A stretch of DNA of 64,000 bases from Phreatobacter sp. (GCF_027532945.1 NZ_JAPZTZ010000005.1:1-64000); one strand, 5' to 3'. Positions 32,494-42,114 are shown, counted from the stretch's first letter. Translations and numbers: made by a program. The notes: a model not told the origin generated them from the sequence alone.

Positions 32494-33486
32494 TCAGCCT
32501 CCGGTGCTCGGGACCGACCCGCCACGAACCGGCGGCCGGGCGACGGCGTCTGGCCCGAAGGCGGCCTTGGCGATCTCGCCGATGCCGGCGAGCGAACCGA
32601 GGATCTGCGTCGTTTCGGCAGGCAGGATCAGCGTCTTCTGGTTCGGCGAGGTGGCGAGCGATTCCAGCGCCTTCAGGTACTTCTCGGCGATGAAGTAGTT
32701 CACGGAGAGCGCGTTGCCGCCGGCAATCGCCGCAGACAGCATTTCCGTCGCCTTGGCCTCGGCCTGCGCCAGGCGCTCGCGCGCCTCGGCGTCGCGGAAG
32801 GCCGCCTCACGCCGGCCCTCGGCCTCGAGGATCTGTGACTGCTTCTCGCCCTCGGCGCGCAGGATCTCCGACTGCCGCTGCCCCTCGGCCTCGAGGATCA
32901 CCGCGCGCTTCTCGCGCTCGGCCTTCATCTGCCGGCCCATGGCGGCGACGAGGTCGTTGGGCGGGGCAATGTCCTTGATCTCGATGCGCGTGACCTTCAC
33001 GCCCCAGGGCGAGGCGGCCTGGTCGACGACCCGCAGCAGGCTCTCGTTGATGGCGTCGCGGTTCGACAGCAGGGCGTCGAGGTCCATCGAGCCCATCACC
33101 GTGCGGATATTGGTCATGGCGAGGTTCATCAGCGAGGCATCGAGCCGCGTCACCTCATAGGAGGCGCGGGCGGGGTCGAGCACCTGGAAGAACATGATGC
33201 CGTCCACCGTCACCTTGGCATTGTCCTTGGTGATCACCTCCTGGCTCTGCACGTCGAGCATCTGCTCCATCACGTTCACCTTCTGACCGATGCGGTCGAT
33301 GAAGGGGATGATGAGCTGCAGGCCGGGGGTGAGGGTGCGCGTGTACCGGCCGAAGCGCTCGACGGTCCACTGATAGCCCTGGGGCACGGTCTTGATGCCG
33401 GCGAAGAGGAACAGGACGACGAGGACGACGATGCCGATCAGGGCGATGTCGCTGCCGACGAACGGGAACATCAGGAGGGGCTCCAT
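32494..33486 (-). CDS. SPFH/Band 7 (stomatin, QmcA-like) protein (330 aa)
   Basis: An N-terminal membrane helix (IALIGIVVLVVLFLFAGIKT) is followed by the SPFH domain with VPQGYQWTVERFGRYTRTL and VITKDNAKVTVDGIMFFQV. A long Glu/Ala/Arg coiled coil (about residues 190-250) and an oligomerisation tail follow. Such proteins build large membrane-associated rings. I start at 33486; an ATG five codons later is possible, and neither has a strong ribosome site. It forms a pair with nfeD. Confidence 0.9.
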   Translation of the reverse strand: MEPLLMFPFVGSDIALIGIVVLVVLFLFAGIKTVPQGYQWTVERFGRYTRTLTPGLQLIIPFIDRIGQKVNVMEQMLDVQSQEVITKDNAKVTVDGIMFFQVLDPARASYEVTRLDASLMNLAMTNIRTVMGSMDLDALLSNRDAINESLLRVVDQAASPWGVKVTRIEIKDIAPPNDLVAAMGRQMKAEREKRAVILEAEGQRQSEILRAEGEKQSQILEAEGRREAAFRDAEARERLAQAEAKATEMLSAAIAGGNALSVNYFIAEKYLKALESLATSPNQKTLILPAETTQILGSLAGIGEIAKAAFGPDAVARPPVRGGSVPSTGG

Positions 33487-33589
33487 CAGGGAGAGGGCTG
33501 GCGCGCCAGGGGAACCCTCGCACTCCATCACCGTCACATTGCATCGCGATTGCGTCACTGCCGCGGCGGTGTTTCACATCGACGTGTTC

Positions 33590-33606
33590 TTGCGAATGCC
33601 TCGCAA
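33590..33606. promoter_or_regulatory. Metal-regulator-like box 1
   Basis: TTGCGA-ATGCC-TCGCAA is a perfect inverted repeat about 100 bases before the metal-transport operon. A near copy lies 50 bp downstream. Such TTGCRA/TYGCAA repeats resemble alphaproteobacterial Mur/Fur-type boxes. Confidence 0.55.
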
Positions 33607-33639
33607 TCTTGACAGGAAGGCCCTGCAGCCCCACTCTCT

Positions 33640-33656
33640 TTGCGAATGAGTTGCAA
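33640..33656. promoter_or_regulatory. Metal-regulator-like box 2
   Basis: TTGCGA-ATGAG-TTGCAA is an imperfect copy of box 1, about 35 bases before the start of the binding-protein gene, where it could block transcription initiation when metal is plentiful. Confidence 0.55.
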
Positions 33657-33690
33657 CAGCGGCGCTTGATCGCCCCGCCGAGGTGATGCC

Positions 33691-34668
33691 ATGCAGGCCC
33701 TGACCCGACGCCATCTCCTCGCCACCGCGGCCCTCGCGGGATTGGCGCCCGGCACCATGGCCCCGGGTGCCATGGCTCAGGGTGCGCCGACGCGCCTGTC
33801 CATCGTCACCACCACCGCGATGCTCGCCGATGCCGTCCGGATGCTCGCCGGCGACCAGGTCCGCGTCGAGGCGCTGATGGGCGAGGGCGTCGACCCGCAC
33901 CTCTACCGGCCGACCCGCGCCGACATCGTCAAGCTGACCCAGGCCGACATGGTCATCGCCCATGGCCTCGGCCTTGAGGCGCAGTTCCGCGAGACCTTCC
34001 GCCAGATCGCCCGTCGCCGCGCGCCGGTCATGGCCGCCGAATCTATTCCGAAGGACCAGCTGCTGAAGGACGAGGAGGTCGCCGACAAGCCCGACCCGCA
34101 TGTCTGGATGGACCCGAAGCTCTGGATCACCGTGGTGCGCGCCGTCTCCGACGCGCTTGCCGCCGCCGATATCCAGGGCCGCCGCAAGGTGACGCCCGAT
34201 CTCGCCCCGGCGGTCGCCAAGCTCGAAGCCCTCGCCACCTATGCCGGTCAGGTTCTCGCTTCCGTCGCGCCGGAGCGGCGGATGCTGGTCACCGCCCATG
34301 ACGCCTTCAGCTATCTCGCCCGCGCCTATGGCCTGGAGGTTCACGGCATCCAGGGCCTGTCGACCGAGAGCGAGGCCGGCCTGCGCGCCATCGAGGCGAC
34401 CGTTGACCTGATCGTCACCCGCAAGATCCCCGCCGTCTTCGTGGAGAGCTCCGTCTCCGACCGCAACATCCGCGCAGTGATCGAGGGCACGGCCCGCCGC
34501 GGCCACCGCGTCACCATCGGCGCCGAACTCTTCTCCGATGCCATGGGCAAGCCCGGCACCTATGAGGGCACCTATCTCGGCATGATCGACCACAATGTCA
34601 CGGCCATCGCCCGCGCCCTCGGCGGCACCGCTCCCGAAAAGGGCATGTCCGGCCGGCTCACCGGCTGA
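33691..34668 (+). CDS. Mn/Zn ABC transporter substrate-binding protein, TroA/ZnuA family (325 aa)
   Basis: A signal peptide with RRHLLATAALAGLAPG is followed by a cluster A-I binding protein. The metal ligands expected for TroA are visible: H70 in GVDPHLY, H137 in PDPHVWMDP, H203 in TAHDAFSYLA and D283 in LFSDAMG. An HHHD set occurs in TroA-like zinc or manganese binders, whereas typical SitA/MntC proteins use Glu third, so the metal is uncertain. It heads a four-gene operon behind two metal-regulator-like boxes. Confidence 0.88.
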   Translation: MQALTRRHLLATAALAGLAPGTMAPGAMAQGAPTRLSIVTTTAMLADAVRMLAGDQVRVEALMGEGVDPHLYRPTRADIVKLTQADMVIAHGLGLEAQFRETFRQIARRRAPVMAAESIPKDQLLKDEEVADKPDPHVWMDPKLWITVVRAVSDALAAADIQGRRKVTPDLAPAVAKLEALATYAGQVLASVAPERRMLVTAHDAFSYLARAYGLEVHGIQGLSTESEAGLRAIEATVDLIVTRKIPAVFVESSVSDRNIRAVIEGTARRGHRVTIGAELFSDAMGKPGTYEGTYLGMIDHNVTAIARALGGTAPEKGMSGRLTG

Positions 34669-34689
34669 TAGGCTCGGGGGATCTTGGAC

Positions 34690-35448
34690 ATGCTCGCCAT
34701 CACGCCTCCCGCCACCGCCGCCGGCCTCGACGATCGCCTCGCCGTCGAGGGCCTTTCCGTCGCCTATCGCGGCGTGCCGGCGCTGGAGGACGTCACCTGG
34801 ACCGCGCCGGCGAGTGGCCTCACCGCCATTGTCGGGCCGAACGGGGCGGGCAAGTCGACCCTGCTCAAGGCCATCCTCGGCCTCGTCGCCTCCACGGGAC
34901 GGGCCACGATCGGCGGCCGCCCGGTCGCCGAGCGGCGCGAGGCCACGGCCTATGTGCCGCAGCGCGCCTCGGTGGACTGGGATTTCCCCGCCACCGCCCT
35001 CGATGTCGTGCTCCAGGGCATGGTGCGCGAGGCCGGCTGGCTGCGCGGCTATGGCCGGGCCCGCCGCGACCGGGCCATGGCGCTGCTCGACCGCGTCGGC
35101 CTTGCCGACCTCGCCGCCCGCCAGATCGGCCAGATGTCCGGCGGCCAGCAGCAGCGCGTCTTCCTCGCCCGGGGCCTGGCGCGCGACGCCCGCATCCTCT
35201 TCCTAGACGAGCCGCTCGCCGGCGTCGACGCTGCCTCCGAGCGCATCATCCTCGATGTCTTCGACGCCCTCGACCGAGAGGGCCGGCTGGTCGTCTGCGT
35301 CCACCACGATCTCGGCACGGTGGCCGAGCGCTTCTCCGACGTGCTGGTGCTGAACCGCAAGGTCATCGCCGCCGGTTCCGTCGCCACCGCCTTCACGCCG
35401 GAGATCCTGGCGCGCGCCTATGGCGTGCCGCTGGTCGCCCGCCCATGA
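34690..35448 (+). CDS. Mn/Zn ABC transporter ATP-binding protein (252 aa)
   Basis: Walker A is GPNGAGKSTLLKAILGL, the signature MSGGQQQRVFLARGL, Walker B ILFLDEPLAGVD and the H-loop VHHDLGTV. This is the MntB/ZnuC type. I use the ATG at 34690, about eight bases after a GGGGGA site, not the in-frame TTG two codons earlier. It overlaps the next gene by four bases. Confidence 0.92.
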   Translation: MLAITPPATAAGLDDRLAVEGLSVAYRGVPALEDVTWTAPASGLTAIVGPNGAGKSTLLKAILGLVASTGRATIGGRPVAERREATAYVPQRASVDWDFPATALDVVLQGMVREAGWLRGYGRARRDRAMALLDRVGLADLAARQIGQMSGGQQQRVFLARGLARDARILFLDEPLAGVDAASERIILDVFDALDREGRLVVCVHHDLGTVAERFSDVLVLNRKVIAAGSVATAFTPEILARAYGVPLVARP

Positions 35449-36317
35449 GCCTCCTCGCAGGCCTTGGCTTCAACACCATCGTCGTGATGATCGGCGTCGC
35501 AGCGCTCGGCTGCGCGGCGGGCGCCGCCGGCACTTTCGCCATGCTCCGCCGCAAGGCGCTCGTCTCCGATGCGGTCGCCCATGGCACCTTGCCCGGCATT
35601 GCCGGCGCCTTCCTCCTCGCCGCCCTGCTCGGCCGCGCCCCCCGCGAGGCCGCCTGGCTCATGGGCGGCGCAGCGATTGCCGCCATCCTTTCGCTGGCCG
35701 CCATCGAATGGCTGGCGCGCCGCCCGCGCATCGGCCACGACACCGCCACCGCCGCCGTGCTCGCCTCCGGCTTCGGCCTCGGCCTCGCGCTCCTCTCCGT
35801 CGTCCAGACGCTCTCGGTCGGCAGCCAGGCCGGCCTGGAACAGCTTCTCTTCGGGTCGGCGGCGGGCATGCTGCCGGAAGAGGCCTGGCTGATGGGCGGC
35901 CTCGCCGTCCTCGTCCTCGCCGTCATCGGCCTCGTGCTCAAGGAACTCTCCACCGTCGCCTTCGACCCGGATTTCGCCGCCACGATCGGCCTGCCGGTGG
36001 CCCGTCTCGACGCGCTGGTGGCTCTCCTCTGCGCCAGCGTCGTGGTTGCGGCGTTGCCCATTGCCGGCTTCGTCCTCGCCGTCGCCCTCGTCGTCATTCC
36101 CCCCGCCGCCGCCCGCTTCTGGAGCGATCGCGCCGGCATCGTCGTGGTGCTCGCAGCCGCCATCGGCTCGGCCTCTGCGCTGACCGGCGCCGCGCTCTCC
36201 GCCATCCTGACCGATACGCCGACGGGACCGGCCATCGTCCTTGTCGCGGCGCTGTTCTTCGCCGTCAGCATGGTCTTCGGGCGGGCCCGTGGCCTCCTGG
36301 CCGGGGGCGTCGCATGA
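35445..36317 (+). CDS. Mn/Zn ABC transporter permease 1 (290 aa)
   Basis: An ABC-3 family permease with eight or nine hydrophobic helices. The segment FAMLRRKALVSDAVAHGTLP near residue 30 and GFVLAVALVVIPPAAARFWS near 210 are characteristic of this family. It overlaps both neighbours by four bases (ATGA). With the second permease it forms a heterodimeric channel, as in Sit/Mnt/Tro systems. Confidence 0.9.
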   Translation: MSLLAGLGFNTIVVMIGVAALGCAAGAAGTFAMLRRKALVSDAVAHGTLPGIAGAFLLAALLGRAPREAAWLMGGAAIAAILSLAAIEWLARRPRIGHDTATAAVLASGFGLGLALLSVVQTLSVGSQAGLEQLLFGSAAGMLPEEAWLMGGLAVLVLAVIGLVLKELSTVAFDPDFAATIGLPVARLDALVALLCASVVVAALPIAGFVLAVALVVIPPAAARFWSDRAGIVVVLAAAIGSASALTGAALSAILTDTPTGPAIVLVAALFFAVSMVFGRARGLLAGGVA

Positions 36318-37207
36318 GCGAATTCTGGACCGTCGATTTCGTGCCGCTGCTGGCCGCCAGCCTCTCGGCGCTGGCCTGCGCCCTCGTCGGCAATCTGCTC
36401 GTCCTCACCCGCCGCGCCATGGCGGCGGATGCACTCAGCCATGCTGTCGTGCCGGGCGTCGTCATCGCCGTGGCGCTCACCGGCCTTGCCGGCAGCGTCG
36501 TGGTGTTGATCGGCGGTGTCGCCAGCGCCTTTGCCGCCTCGGCCCTGGTCGCTGTCCTGGTGCGCGCCGGCCGGGTCGAGCCGGGGACTGCGCTCGGCGT
36601 CGTCTTCACCACCTTCTTTGCCTTCGGCGTCCTGGTGCTGGAATGGTCGGGCCTCGCCCGCACCGGCTTCGACGTCCACCACGTCATCACCGGCTATCTC
36701 GAAGGGCTGATCTGGGTCGGCGCCGATGCCGGCGAGGGCGGGATCCTCGCCATGGCCGCGACGCTGCCGCCGGTGGTCTTCGAACTCACCCTGGTCCTTG
36801 TCCTCGTCGTCGCCATCCTCGCTGTCTTCCGCAAGGAGCTGGCCCTGCTCGCCTTCGATCCCGTCTTCGCCCGCGCGAGCGGCCTGCCGGTCGGCCTGCT
36901 GGAGGCGGCGCTCCTCACCGCCACGGCGCTCGCCTGCACCGCGGCCTTCCAGTCGGTCGGCGTCGTCCTCGCCGTGGCGATGATCGTCTGCCCGGCCGCG
37001 ACCGCCCGGCTCCTGACGCAGCGGCTGTCCACGCAGGTCGCGCTGTCCGCCGCCATCGCGCTCGGGACCGTGTTCGTCGGCTATGGCGCGGCCATCCTTG
37101 CCCCCCGCGCCGTCGGCTCGGCCCTCGCCCTCAACGCCGCCGGCACGATCGGCGCCGTGGCGGGTCTTCTGCTCGCCGGAACGGCGGTCCTGCGGGCCCG
37201 CGCCTGA
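36314..37207 (+). CDS. Mn/Zn ABC transporter permease 2 (297 aa)
   Basis: A second ABC-3 permease. NLLVLTRRAMAADALSHAVV near residue 25 and SVGVVLAVAMIVCPAATARL near 215 mark the family. It starts within the stop of permease 1 (ATGA overlap). Two different permeases in one operon are typical of SitCD and TroCD rather than of ZnuB systems, which use one permease, so this favours a Sit/Tro-type system. Confidence 0.9.
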   Translation: MSEFWTVDFVPLLAASLSALACALVGNLLVLTRRAMAADALSHAVVPGVVIAVALTGLAGSVVVLIGGVASAFAASALVAVLVRAGRVEPGTALGVVFTTFFAFGVLVLEWSGLARTGFDVHHVITGYLEGLIWVGADAGEGGILAMAATLPPVVFELTLVLVLVVAILAVFRKELALLAFDPVFARASGLPVGLLEAALLTATALACTAAFQSVGVVLAVAMIVCPAATARLLTQRLSTQVALSAAIALGTVFVGYGAAILAPRAVGSALALNAAGTIGAVAGLLLAGTAVLRARA

Positions 37208-37308
37208 GCCTTTCAAAATCCATCGGCCCCGCGGCGGCGTACCTGCTTCCCACACATCCGTTTCGGGCGTATCACGCGCCCAGCGAGATTACCCAGCCGC
37301 GAGACCCC

Positions 37309-38340
37309 ATGCGCGAGATGAAACTTCCCGCCGGCCACGTGCCCGTGAAGGCCGGCAAGATCGGTGTGCTCCTGATGAATCTCGGGACGCCCGACGGCAC
37401 CGACTACTGGTCGATGCGCCGCTATCTCAAGGAGTTCCTGTCGGACCGCCGCGTCATCGAGACGCCGCGCGCCATCTGGTGGCCGATCCTCAACCTGATC
37501 ATCCTGCAGACGCGGCCCCAGAAGAAGGGCAAGGACTACGCGACGATCTGGAACACCGAGAAGGACGAGAGCTTCCTCAAGACCATCACGCGGAACCAGG
37601 CCGAGAAGCTCGCCGCGCATATGTCCTCGGTCAACCCTGACATTCATGTCGAATGGGCGATGCGCTACGGCAATCCGGCGATCAAGCCGGCGGTCGAGAA
37701 GCTGATGGCCGAGGGCTGCGACCGCATCCTCGCCGTCTCGCTCTACCCCCAGTATGCCGCGGCGACGACGGCCACCGCCAACGACCATCTGTTTCGCGCG
37801 CTGATGGAGATGCGCTGGCAGCCGACCATTCGCGTCGCACCGCCCTATCACGACGAGCCGGCCTATATCTCGGCCCTCGCCCAGTCGGTGCGCAATCACC
37901 TCGCCACCCTCGACTTCGAGCCGGAGGTCATCGTCGCCTCGTTCCACGGCATGCCGAAGAGCTACCTGCTGAAGGGCGACCCCTATCATTGCCAGTGCGC
38001 CAAGACCTGGCGCCTGCTGCGCGAGGAGCTCGGCTATTCGCCCGAGCGCCTGATGATGAGCTTCCAGTCGCGCTTCGGGCCTGACGAGTGGCTGAAGCCC
38101 TATACCGACGAGACGGTCGAGAACCTCGCCAAGCGCGGCGTGAAGAAGCTCGCCATCATCGCCCCCGCCTTCTCCGCCGACTGCCTCGAGACGCTCGAGG
38201 AGCTCGACGGCGAAAACCGCCACATCTTCGAGGAGAATGGCGGCGAGAAGTTCACCTACATCCCCTGCCTGAACGACAGCGACCTCGGCATGACGGTCAT
38301 CACCGACATCGTCGAGCGCGAGCTGAAGGGCTGGGTGTGA
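37309..38340 (+). CDS. hemH: Ferrochelatase
   Basis: This 343-aa protein inserts Fe2+ into protoporphyrin IX, the last step of protoheme synthesis. The motifs VLLMNLGTPDGTDYWSMRRY at the N-terminus, VASFHGMPKSYLLKGDPYHC with the active-site His, and IAPAFSADCLETLEEL with the conserved Asp and Cys are diagnostic. Length fits the family. It follows the metal-transport operon by about 100 bases in the same direction; the link to metal supply is suggestive only. Confidence 0.96.
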   Translation: MREMKLPAGHVPVKAGKIGVLLMNLGTPDGTDYWSMRRYLKEFLSDRRVIETPRAIWWPILNLIILQTRPQKKGKDYATIWNTEKDESFLKTITRNQAEKLAAHMSSVNPDIHVEWAMRYGNPAIKPAVEKLMAEGCDRILAVSLYPQYAAATTATANDHLFRALMEMRWQPTIRVAPPYHDEPAYISALAQSVRNHLATLDFEPEVIVASFHGMPKSYLLKGDPYHCQCAKTWRLLREELGYSPERLMMSFQSRFGPDEWLKPYTDETVENLAKRGVKKLAIIAPAFSADCLETLEELDGENRHIFEENGGEKFTYIPCLNDSDLGMTVITDIVERELKGWV

Positions 38341-38453
38341 GGGCTGCGGCCTGACGAAACATCCGATGCGACGGCGGTGACGCGGAAGGGAAACCTTGGG
38401 GGCCGAGACAGCGCCCCTCCCGCGCACCGCGCAGCATTGCATCCGAGGTTTCG

Positions 38454-38846
38454 ATGGCCGCCCTTCTCTTCGTCCACGCTCCCCGCACCATCCTGGCGCT
38501 TCTCTTCCTCGTGAGCGCCGTCGACGGTTTCTGGGCCATGGCTACCGGCCAGCACCTGATCCACCCGCCGGTCTCGCCCGCCGGCCTGCTGTTCGAGCAG
38601 GGCCTGCAGGCCTCGGGCTTCTTCTGGCCCTTCCTGAAGACGGTGAACCTGGTCGGCGGCCTGTCGCTGCTCTTCAATATCGCGCCGGCCTTCGGCCTCG
38701 CGCTCATCGCGCCGGTCATGGCGACGATCGTGCTGTTCCACATCTTCCTCAATCCCCAGGGCCTGCCGCTCGCAGCGATCCTGGTCGTCACCGGCCTGAT
38801 GCTGGTCGTGGCCTATCGCGACCGCTACGCGCCGATGTTCCGCTGA
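38454..38846 (+). CDS. DoxX-like small membrane protein (130 aa)
   Basis: Four hydrophobic helices include TILALLFLVSAVDGFWAMAT and FLKTVNLVGGLSLLFNIAPA, in a DoxX/DUF-type four-helix arrangement. The start follows a GAGG site. It follows hemH by about 110 bases. Its function is unknown, and assignment to the DoxX-like group is a tentative family reading. Confidence 0.6.
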   Translation: MAALLFVHAPRTILALLFLVSAVDGFWAMATGQHLIHPPVSPAGLLFEQGLQASGFFWPFLKTVNLVGGLSLLFNIAPAFGLALIAPVMATIVLFHIFLNPQGLPLAAILVVTGLMLVVAYRDRYAPMFR

Positions 38847-38867
38847 GGCTGTGATGCGCGGCAGGTC

Positions 38868-40100
38868 TCAGCCGACCGGCCGCGTGTCCTCGATCACCTT
38901 GCCGTCGTTCGGCAGCGAACCGGGCTTCACCGGCTCCACTGCGCCTTTCAGCTTCAGCACGGCCTGCACGCTCTCCGTCACCGCATGGATGAACTCCACG
39001 GCGCGGGTCCGCGTTTCCACCTTCAGCGTCATGGCATCGGTCTCCTCGACGCGGCTGATGACGAGGCGGGCGCGGGCGATCTCGGAATGGCGCTTCACCA
39101 CCTCGGCCACCTGTTCCGGTCGCACGAACATGCCCTTGACCTTGGCAGTCTGGTCGGCGCGGCCCATCCAGCCCTTGATGCGGGTGTTGGTGCGCCCGCA
39201 GGGCGACTGCCCCGGCAGGATCGCCGTGAGGTCGCCGACCGCGAAGCGGATGAGCGGATGGTGCGGGTCGAGCACGGTGATGACCACCTCGCCGACTTCG
39301 CCCGGCGCCACCGGATCGCCGGTGCCGGGCCGCACCACCTCGAGGATGATGTCCTCGTTCAGCACCAGGCCTTCGCGCGCCTCGGTCTCGTAGGCGATGA
39401 CGCCGCATTCGGCGATGGCATAGGTCTGGTAGGCATCGACGCCGCGCGCGGCGACCTCCTTCTGCAGGCTGGCAGGGAAGGCGGCGCCGCCGACCAGTGC
39501 GCGCTTGATGGAGGAGGCGTCGCGGCCCTTCTCCTTGGCCGCGTCCAGCAGGATCTTCAGGAAATCGGGCGTGCCCGCATAGGCGCCGGGACGATAGGCC
39601 TCGATCAGGTCGAACTGGGCATCGGTGTTGCCGGGACCTGCCGGGATGACGGCGCAGCCCACCGCCCGCGCCCCGGAATCGAAGCACCAGGCACCAGGGG
39701 TGAGGTGGTAGGAGAAGGTGTTGAGCACGATGTCGCCGCGCTTGAAGCCGGCGGCGGCCATGGCCCGGGCGACGCGCCAGACATCCTGGCCGATGGCCTC
39801 GGGCTCGAAGATCGGCCCCGGCGACATGAAGAGCCGGCCGAAGGCGCTGGGCTTGCCCGGCACGAAACCGCCGAAGGGCAGGGACGCCTTCTGGAGCCCC
39901 GGCAGCTCCGACTTCCGCTGGATGGGGAGCTGTGCCAGCGCGGCGCGCGAGGTGATCGACCGCGGGTCGATCTTGCCGAGATGACGGCGCCAGGCCGGCA
40001 TCTTCACCACGGAGGTGAGGACCTGCGGCAGCCGCTTCATCAGGTCCTTTTCGCGAGCGGCCTCGTCGCGCGTTTCGCGCTTGTCGTAATGGGCTGCCAT
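38868..40100 (-). CDS. AMP-binding enzyme, phenylacetate-CoA-ligase-like (410 aa)
   Basis: The protein follows the PaaK layout: LNTFSYHLTPGAWCFDSGAR near residue 130, AIAECGVIAYETEAREGLVL near 230, and the C-terminal swivel domain GRADQTAKVKGMFVRPEQVA. It should adenylate an acid and pass it to CoA. The start at 40100 follows GGGAGA. No other aromatic-acid degradation gene is near, so the substrate is open. It could activate a different carboxylic acid. Confidence 0.85.
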   Translation of the reverse strand: MAAHYDKRETRDEAAREKDLMKRLPQVLTSVVKMPAWRRHLGKIDPRSITSRAALAQLPIQRKSELPGLQKASLPFGGFVPGKPSAFGRLFMSPGPIFEPEAIGQDVWRVARAMAAAGFKRGDIVLNTFSYHLTPGAWCFDSGARAVGCAVIPAGPGNTDAQFDLIEAYRPGAYAGTPDFLKILLDAAKEKGRDASSIKRALVGGAAFPASLQKEVAARGVDAYQTYAIAECGVIAYETEAREGLVLNEDIILEVVRPGTGDPVAPGEVGEVVITVLDPHHPLIRFAVGDLTAILPGQSPCGRTNTRIKGWMGRADQTAKVKGMFVRPEQVAEVVKRHSEIARARLVISRVEETDAMTLKVETRTRAVEFIHAVTESVQAVLKLKGAVEPVKPGSLPNDGKVIEDTRPVG

Positions 40101-40231
40101 CGCGTGCTCTCCCTTTGCCCCACTATCGCGGCTGTGCGGTGTAGCGCCAAGCCCGCCGCTCGTCCGATGCACCGATGACGTAACGGAAATCAAGCGTAAA
40201 GCCGCGTAGGCGGAGTCTTTAAAAAATAGAT

Positions 40232-40960
40232 CTATCCGTCCCAGCCGCAGGAGGTGAGCGCCGCCGTCATCGCGGGCGGCGGTGGGGCCTCGGCAATGAT
40301 CGCCGGGCGCTTGGGATCGAAGGGGATCACGACGGAGCGCGCAAGCAGGTGCAGGCCGGGTCCATCGCGACGCGGCGCCGAGCCATAGATCGTGTCGCCG
40401 AGGATCGGAAAGCCGCTCTCGGCGCAATGCAGGCGCAGCTGGTGGGTGCGGCCGGTGACCGGCTCCAGCGCCAGCCAGATGCGGTTGCCGCCGCGGCCGA
40501 GCACGCGGAACCGCGTCAGCGCCGGCTGGCCCTTCGGATCGGCCTTCATCCACCAGCCCCGCTTCGGGTCGCGCGGGCTCATGGCAAGGGCGATCTCGCC
40601 CTCGTCGACCGACGGGCCGCCCTCGACCACCGCCCAATAGGTCTTGGCCACCTCGCCGCGCTTGAACATCTGCCCGAGCCGTTCCAGTGCGCGGCGGTGG
40701 CGACCGAGGACGAGGCAACCCGCCGTGTCCTTGTCGAGCCGGTGGGCGAGTTCCGGCGCGCGCGGCAGGCCGAAGCGCAGCACGTCGAGCTGGTCGGACA
40801 GCGTCACACCGCCGCCCGGCCCCTTGTGCACCGGCAGGCCCGCCGGCTTGTTCAGGATGAGCACGCTGGCATCGCGGTGGAGGAGGCGCGGGATGAGCTC
40901 GAGCGGATCGTCGGGGACGGGGTGGGGCGAAGCCGCGCGCATGTCTTTCTCGGACGTCAT
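40232..40960 (-). CDS. RluA-family RNA pseudouridine synthase (242 aa)
   Basis: The catalytic Asp lies in APELAHRLDKDTAGCLVLGR near residue 75, and the family motifs ILNKPAGLPVHKG and EPVTGRTHQLRLHCAESGFP are present. No S4 domain precedes it. It isomerises uridine in rRNA or tRNA; the target position cannot be read from sequence. It is read away from ftsY. Confidence 0.93.
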   Translation of the reverse strand: MTSEKDMRAASPHPVPDDPLELIPRLLHRDASVLILNKPAGLPVHKGPGGGVTLSDQLDVLRFGLPRAPELAHRLDKDTAGCLVLGRHRRALERLGQMFKRGEVAKTYWAVVEGGPSVDEGEIALAMSPRDPKRGWWMKADPKGQPALTRFRVLGRGGNRIWLALEPVTGRTHQLRLHCAESGFPILGDTIYGSAPRRDGPGLHLLARSVVIPFDPKRPAIIAEAPPPPAMTAALTSCGWDG

Positions 40961-41078
40961 GGCCCATCCATAGGACCCTGCGCCACGGCCCGCCAGTCGT
41001 GCCGGCCCTAGCCAGCGCCCGCCCGGCGGCCTAAATGCGGTGGGCTACGCCGCCCGCCCTGCAGAGAGCCGCCTCATC

Positions 41079-42107
41079 ATGTCCGATCCGACGAAGCCCG
41101 ACGAACCGAAGCGTCCCGGCTTCTTCCAGCGGCTCTTCGGCCAGGACGCTGCCACCGCCCCGGCCGCGCCCGAGGCGCCCGTCGAGCGCAAGAGCTGGTG
41201 GCGCCGCCTCACCGAGGGCCTGTCGCGCACCTCCTCGAAGCTCGGCACCGGCGTCACCGACCTCTTCACCAAGCGCAAGCTCGACGGCGACACGTTGGAG
41301 GAGCTGGAGGACCTGCTGATCCAGGCTGACCTTGGCGTCGAGACGGCGGGCCGCATTGCCGGCGCCCTGTCCAAGGGCCGCTTCGGCAAGGACATTTCGC
41401 CCGACGAGGTGCGCGCGGTGCTTGCCGCCGAAATCGAGGCCGTGCTGGCCCCGGTTGCGATGCCGCTGGAGGTCAGCGCGGCCAAGCCCTTCGTCGTCAT
41501 GGTCGTCGGCGTCAACGGCGCCGGCAAGACCACCACGATCGGCAAGCTCGCCGCCAAGTTCCGCGCCGAGGGTCGCTCGGTCATGCTGGGCGCCGGCGAC
41601 ACGTTCCGCGCCGCCGCCATCGACCAGCTCAAGGTCTGGGGCGAGCGCACCGGCGTGCCGGTCGTCACGCGGCCGCAAGGGTCCGATGCTGCGGGCCTCG
41701 CCTTCGACACGGTGAAGCAGGCGCAGGAGGCCGGCACAGACGTGGTCATCCTCGACACGGCCGGCCGCCTTCAGAACAAGGCGGAGCTCATGGCCGAGCT
41801 GGAGAAGGTCGTGCGCGTCATCCGCAAGGTCGATGCCGCGGCCCCCCATGCGGTTCTGCTCGTCCTCGACGCCACCACCGGCCAGAACGCGCTCACCCAG
41901 GTCGAGGCCTTCGGCCGTACGGCCGGCGTCACCGGCATCGTCATGACCAAGCTCGACGGCACGGCGCGCGGCGGCATCCTCGTCGCGGTCGCGGCGAAGA
42001 CCGGCCTTCCCGTTCACTTCATCGGCGTGGGCGAGGGGATCGACGACCTTGAGCCCTTCGCGGCGCGCGATTTCGCCCGCGCCATTGTCGGCCTCGAGGA
42101 GGCCTGA
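41079..42107 (+). CDS. ftsY: Signal recognition particle receptor FtsY
   Basis: The SRP GTPase is complete at 342 aa. A short acidic/basic N-terminus (membrane-targeting A domain, only about 50 residues) precedes the NG domain. G1 is [18 protein letters not shown]3 DTAGRLQNK and G4 [10 protein letters not shown]. FtsY receives ribosome-SRP complexes at the inner membrane. I start at the ATG at 41079; the longer frame upstream lacks homology. The short A domain is normal for alphaproteobacteria. Confidence 0.96.
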   Translation: MSDPTKPDEPKRPGFFQRLFGQDAATAPAAPEAPVERKSWWRRLTEGLSRTSSKLGTGVTDLFTKRKLDGDTLEELEDLLIQADLGVETAGRIAGALSKGRFGKDISPDEVRAVLAAEIEAVLAPVAMPLEVSAAKPFVVMVVGVNGAGKTTTIGKLAAKFRAEGRSVMLGAGDTFRAAAIDQLKVWGERTGVPVVTRPQGSDAAGLAFDTVKQAQEAGTDVVILDTAGRLQNKAELMAELEKVVRVIRKVDAAAPHAVLLVLDATTGQNALTQVEAFGRTAGVTGIVMTKLDGTARGGILVAVAAKTGLPVHFIGVGEGIDDLEPFAARDFARAIVGLEEA

Positions 42108-42114
42108 CATCGGC

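Noticed and set aside
38868-40967. Fusion of a pseudouridine synthase and a PaaK-like enzyme
   Set aside because: The N-terminal part is an off-frame reading of the RluA gene; the real PaaK-like start at 40100 has its own ribosome site, and the two genes are separate.
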